A stretch of 64,000 nucleotides of DNA from Rhizobium sp. ACO-34A (GTDB lineage Bacteria > Pseudomonadota > Alphaproteobacteria > Rhizobiales > Rhizobiaceae). This document shows positions 61,160 through 64,000 of the stretch, piece by piece. Made by a program: the position numbers and the translations under genes. The notes below the pieces were generated by a model that was not told the origin of the DNA, did no database searches, and saw only the letters and a list, made by a program, of their open reading frames with translations. The stretch is taken from NCBI GenBank assembly GCA_002600635.1, contig CP021371.1:2731001-2795000 (forward strand), written 5' to 3'. How positions within the stretch are numbered: the first letter of the stretch is position 1; each line of letters starts with the position of its first letter.

Positions 61160-61870
61160 ATGCGTAGCGACTTTATCGAAGGCATGCGCGGCAGTATGCC
61201 GATCCTTTTTTCAACCATCCCCTTCGCGGCGCTGTTCGGTGCGCTTGCCGTCGCCAACGGCCAGACGGTCGCCGAAGCGACGCTGATGAGTGCCACCGTC
61301 TTTGCCGGGGCAAGCCAGCTCGTGGGCATCGAACTCTTCGGCCATTCGGTACCGATCTGGGTGATCGTGCTGTCGATCCTCGCCGTCAACTTCCGCCACG
61401 TGCTCTATTCGGCGGCAATCGCCCCGTTCGTCGGCCATTTCACCCTGTCCCAGAAGGCCATGAGCTTCTTCCTGCTCACGGACCCGCAATTTGCCGAGAC
61501 GCTGACCCGCGGCGAGACCGGCCGCCCCGTGACGTTCACCTGGTACATGGGATTTGCCATCACGATCTACGTTCCCTGGGTGGCGATGACCACGGTCGGC
61601 GGCCTGCTTGGCAGCGTGATGGGCAATCCCTCCAACTGGGGCATCGACGTGCTGCTGCCGATCTATTTCATGGGTCTCGTTCTGGGTTTCCGCAAGCGCA
61701 ACAACTTCCTGCCGATCGTGATCGTCAGCGCGCTGGTTTCCGTGGTCGCCCAGAAGCTCGTCGGCTCGCCCTGGCATGTCAGCATCGGCGCAATCGCCGG
61801 CGTGGCGCTGGCCGCCCTGCTACCGCCGAAGAAGATCGAAGATGCTGCGAAAGAGGAGACTGCCCGATGA
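61160..61870 (+). CDS. azlC: AzlC family branched-chain amino acid exporter, large subunit
   Basis: Integral membrane protein of 236 aa with about six or seven hydrophobic helices, the large component of the AzlCD/YgaZH (LIV-E) two-part exporter for valine and related amino acids. Conserved segments: MRSDFIEGMRGSMPILFSTI, PFAALFGALAVANG, LMSATVFAGASQLVGIELFG and LAVNFRHVLYSAAIAPFVGH. The stop overlaps the azlD start by ATGA, so the pair is coupled. Export of branched-chain amino acids fits the ilv genes elsewhere in the window, but this is an inference. Confidence 0.92.
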   Translation: MRSDFIEGMRGSMPILFSTIPFAALFGALAVANGQTVAEATLMSATVFAGASQLVGIELFGHSVPIWVIVLSILAVNFRHVLYSAAIAPFVGHFTLSQKAMSFFLLTDPQFAETLTRGETGRPVTFTWYMGFAITIYVPWVAMTTVGGLLGSVMGNPSNWGIDVLLPIYFMGLVLGFRKRNNFLPIVIVSALVSVVAQKLVGSPWHVSIGAIAGVALAALLPPKKIEDAAKEETAR

Positions 61871-62178
61871 GCACTTTCCTAACGCCCTACATGACGCTGC
61901 TGATTGCGGCAGCGGCGGTCGCCACCTTCATCACCCGCATCGCCGGCTACATGCTGGTAAAACGGCTGAAGACCATGCCGCCACGGCTGGAGGCGGCCCT
62001 GAACGCGGTTCCCGCAGCAGTGCTGACCACGCTCGTCGCGCCGGCGTTTTTCTCCGGCGGGATCGACGTCAAGCTCGCGATGGCGGCTTCGCTGCTGATC
62101 GGATTGCGCTTTTCGGCAATCCCGATGCTCATAGGCGGCTGGGTCGTGGTAATGGCGGCGCGCCAACTCATAATGTAA
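61867..62178 (+). CDS. azlD: AzlD family branched-chain amino acid exporter, small subunit
   Basis: Small membrane protein of 103 aa with about three to four helices (YMTLLIAAAAVATFITRIAG; LNAVPAAVLTTLVAPAFFSG; AASLLIGLRFSAIPMLIGGW). It is the obligatory partner of AzlC. Start codon overlaps the azlC stop. It ends 27 bases before the convergent aminopeptidase gene, with no obvious terminator between. Confidence 0.9.
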   Translation: MSTFLTPYMTLLIAAAAVATFITRIAGYMLVKRLKTMPPRLEAALNAVPAAVLTTLVAPAFFSGGIDVKLAMAASLLIGLRFSAIPMLIGGWVVVMAARQLIM

Positions 62179-62205
62179 CGCGCCGTCGATATCGACAGGG
62201 CGTGA

Positions 62206-64000
62206 TCAGGCCTCGCGCCGGAACGGCTCGGTCATCCGCTCCAGCCATTCCCGGATCTTGGGATCGTGGATGAGCGGCATCAACTCGGCGCGGGTCTTCT
62301 CGTGATAGGCGTCGAGCCAGCGCAATTCTTCATCGGTCAGGAGATCCGTGTCGACGAGATATTTGTCGATCGGCACATAGGTCAGTGTCTCGAAGGAGAG
62401 CATCGGCTGATCGCCACCCTCGACGGCTTCCGCCTCGCGCACATAGAGCAGGTTCTCGATACGGATGCCGAAATGACCCGGACGGTAATAGCCGGGCTCG
62501 TTTGACAGGATCATGCCCGGCAGCAATTCCTGCGTCGAAAGACGCGAAATGCGCTGCGGCCCCTCATGCACCGAGAGGTAGGAGCCGACGCCATGGCCGG
62601 TTCCATGGGCGAAGTCGGCACCCGCCTTCCAGAGGGCGATGCGGGCCAGCGGATCGAGATCGCAACCACGCGTTCCTTTGGGAAAGCGCGCGGTACTGAT
62701 TGCAATCATGCCCTTCAGCACAAGGGTGAAGAACCGCCGCTGCTCGTCCGGCACCGGGCCGATCGCAATCGTGCGGGTGATGTCCGTGGTGCCGTTTACA
62801 TATTGCGCGCCGGAATCGATCAGGAACATTTCGCCCGACTTCAACGGGCGATCCGTCTCCGTCGTCACCCGGTAGTGAATGATCGCGGCATGTTCGCCGG
62901 CACCGGAAATCGTGTCGAAGGAGATGTCCTTGAGCGGGTTCTGCATCCGCTCGCCGACCCGTGCACGCGCCTCCTCCAGCGCCTTTGTCACGGCAATCTC
63001 GCTGACCGTGCCCGGATGCTGCCCGTCCAGCCAATGCAGGAACTCGGTAACCGCCACGCCATCCTGCAGATGTGCGGCCGCCGAGCCGTTCAGTTCCACG
63101 CTGTTCTTGGTCGCCCGCGGGATCCTGACGGGATCAGCCCCCTCGATGACATTGCCGCCATGAAGACGGATGAGCTCGACCAGCGCGAACGGCGCGAGAT
63201 CCGGATCGACGAGAATGCTCGCGCCCTTGGCGGCAAGCTGCGCCAGCCTGCCGGTCAGAAGTTCCGGATCGACCTGTTCGCAGAGCTGGCCGAGATAAGC
63301 CTCGACCTCGATACCGGTCTTGCGCTTGTCGAGGAAAAGTTCGGCCTTGCCATCGGCGTGGATGATGGCGCGCGCCAGGGGATGCGGCGTATGCGGTACG
63401 TCCGCACCGCGGATGTTGAAAATCCATGCGACGGAGGACGGATCGGTGATCAGCACCGCCGCGATCCCCTTTTCCTTCAGGTCCAGGGCGATCTTCGCAA
63501 TCTTGTCCCGTGCCAGCAGGCCGGCATAGGCGATGGTCTGGATCGTCACTGTGCCGAGAGGTTCCTCCGGTCGGTCGGTCCAGATGCCGTCGACGGGGTT
63601 GCGCGTCAGAAAGACAACCGCTCCGTCCTTTTCCGCCAGTGCCTTTTCCAGCCGGCGCACTTCGGCAGTCGTATGCAGCCACGGGTCGATGCCGAGCTGG
63701 AAACCCGTATGGGTATGGGTGCGGACCCAGCGATGCGGCGGCTCGCCCACCAGATCGCCACCGGTGAAGACCGACTGATCCACCTGCTGGACAAGCTGGG
63801 CGGTATAGCGACCATCGACGAACACGACCGCCTGCCCGGCGGTTACCAGCACCTGCCCAGCCGAACCGGTGAAACCCGTGAGCCAGGAGAGCCTCTCTGC
63901 CGAAGCCGGTACATATTCGCCCTGATACTCGTCGGCGCGAGGCACGAGCAGCCCGTCAATGCCGAGGTCTGCAAACTGCGCTCTCAGCGCCTCGATGCGC
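62206..64000 (-). CDS. Aminopeptidase P family (Xaa-Pro) protein, partial
   Basis: Metallopeptidase of the creatinase/M24B family, cut by the right window edge; at least 597 codons are visible, starting inside the protein with RIEALRAQFADLGIDGLLVP. The N-terminal creatinase-like domains (SWLTGFTGSAGQVLVTAGQA) lead to the C-terminal pita-bread catalytic domain: metal-binding Asp in FLIDSGAQYVNGTTDITRTI, His in HGTGHGVGSYLSVHEGP, and Glu in LSNEPGYYRPGHFGIRIENL. Likely removes N-terminal residues before proline. The true start lies beyond base 64000. Confidence 0.93.
   Translation of the reverse strand, partial: RIEALRAQFADLGIDGLLVPRADEYQGEYVPASAERLSWLTGFTGSAGQVLVTAGQAVVFVDGRYTAQLVQQVDQSVFTGGDLVGEPPHRWVRTHTHTGFQLGIDPWLHTTAEVRRLEKALAEKDGAVVFLTRNPVDGIWTDRPEEPLGTVTIQTIAYAGLLARDKIAKIALDLKEKGIAAVLITDPSSVAWIFNIRGADVPHTPHPLARAIIHADGKAELFLDKRKTGIEVEAYLGQLCEQVDPELLTGRLAQLAAKGASILVDPDLAPFALVELIRLHGGNVIEGADPVRIPRATKNSVELNGSAAAHLQDGVAVTEFLHWLDGQHPGTVSEIAVTKALEEARARVGERMQNPLKDISFDTISGAGEHAAIIHYRVTTETDRPLKSGEMFLIDSGAQYVNGTTDITRTIAIGPVPDEQRRFFTLVLKGMIAISTARFPKGTRGCDLDPLARIALWKAGADFAHGTGHGVGSYLSVHEGPQRISRLSTQELLPGMILSNEPGYYRPGHFGIRIENLLYVREAEAVEGGDQPMLSFETLTYVPIDKYLVDTDLLTDEELRWLDAYHEKTRAELMPLIHDPKIREWLERMTEPFRREA

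Overview
The window is about 64 kb of GC-rich chromosomal DNA from an alphaproteobacterium, almost certainly Rhizobiaceae (Rhizobium/Agrobacterium/Neorhizobium/Shinella/Ensifer group). The evidence is a two-piece, circularly permuted tmRNA gene with an alphaproteobacterial tag, an SspB of the alphaproteobacterial type beside it, the thyA-folA-hflK-hflC-DUF2065-degP block, a rhizobial-type small DUF6074 protein, and a degenerate rhizobial intergenic palindrome. The content is mainly core housekeeping genes with a few accessory cassettes. I found no rRNA, tRNA, CRISPR, prophage or intact insertion sequence.

Layout. 1-2.2 kb: an iron/phosphonate-type ABC importer (permease cut by the window edge, plus binding protein). 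2.4-5.6 kb: a CASTOR/POLLUX-like ion channel facing a PLP aminotransferase across a shared terminator. 5.9-13.9 kb: two small secreted proteins, ilvC, and regulator/enzyme pairs (TetR, Lrp/racemase, MarR-GNAT, HxlR/quinone reductase), then pdxJ. 14.2-16.3 kb: two unusual regulators, one behind a sigma-54-like promoter and one a MerR-LuxR fusion. 16.5-20.8 kb: a DUF4405 membrane protein, a RecD-like helicase, a COG4315 protein/ECF sigma/anti-sigma operon and a GST. 20.8-24.9 kb: a cobalt-type nitrile hydratase operon, a LysE exporter, an aldo/keto reductase and an ArsR regulator. 25.3-27.9 kb: ilvI-ilvN behind a transcription attenuator whose leader peptide contains Leu-Ile-Val-Val and appears to be leaderless. 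28.0-32.0 kb: a HerA-type ATPase, miaA and serB. 32.1-37.5 kb: degP (frameshifted), DUF2065, hflC, hflK, folA, thyA. 37.7-39.3 kb: split tmRNA, sspB, DUF4169 and a ribbon-helix-helix protein. 39.4-50.0 kb: a large AsmA protein, an FAD-linked oxidase, a dienelactone hydrolase and an RND efflux pump. 50.2-54.3 kb: adenosine deaminase-like enzyme, UvrD, DUF6074. 54.4-59.5 kb: PQQ glucose dehydrogenase, pncA, panC-panB. 59.5-59.8 kb: a MITE-like nested palindrome. 59.9-64 kb: an aldose-epimerase-like protein, DUF2164, azlC-azlD and an aminopeptidase P cut by the right edge.

Functional links. ilvC and ilvI/ilvN make branched-chain amino acids, ketoisovalerate from that pathway is the panB substrate, and azlCD may export branched-chain amino acids. 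The tmRNA tags stalled peptides and SspB delivers them to ClpXP. HflK/HflC modulate FtsH, next to a periplasmic Do protease. Divergent regulator/enzyme pairs carry visible palindromes that are good operator candidates.

The most noteworthy items are the leaderless ilv attenuator, the nested palindromic element after panB, the G-tract frameshift in degP with a GTGA restart geometry, the relic copy of the ilvC 3' end, the MerR-LuxR fusion, and the His-rich nitrile hydratase alpha subunit. I did not find a clearly new multi-gene defence or biosynthetic system.
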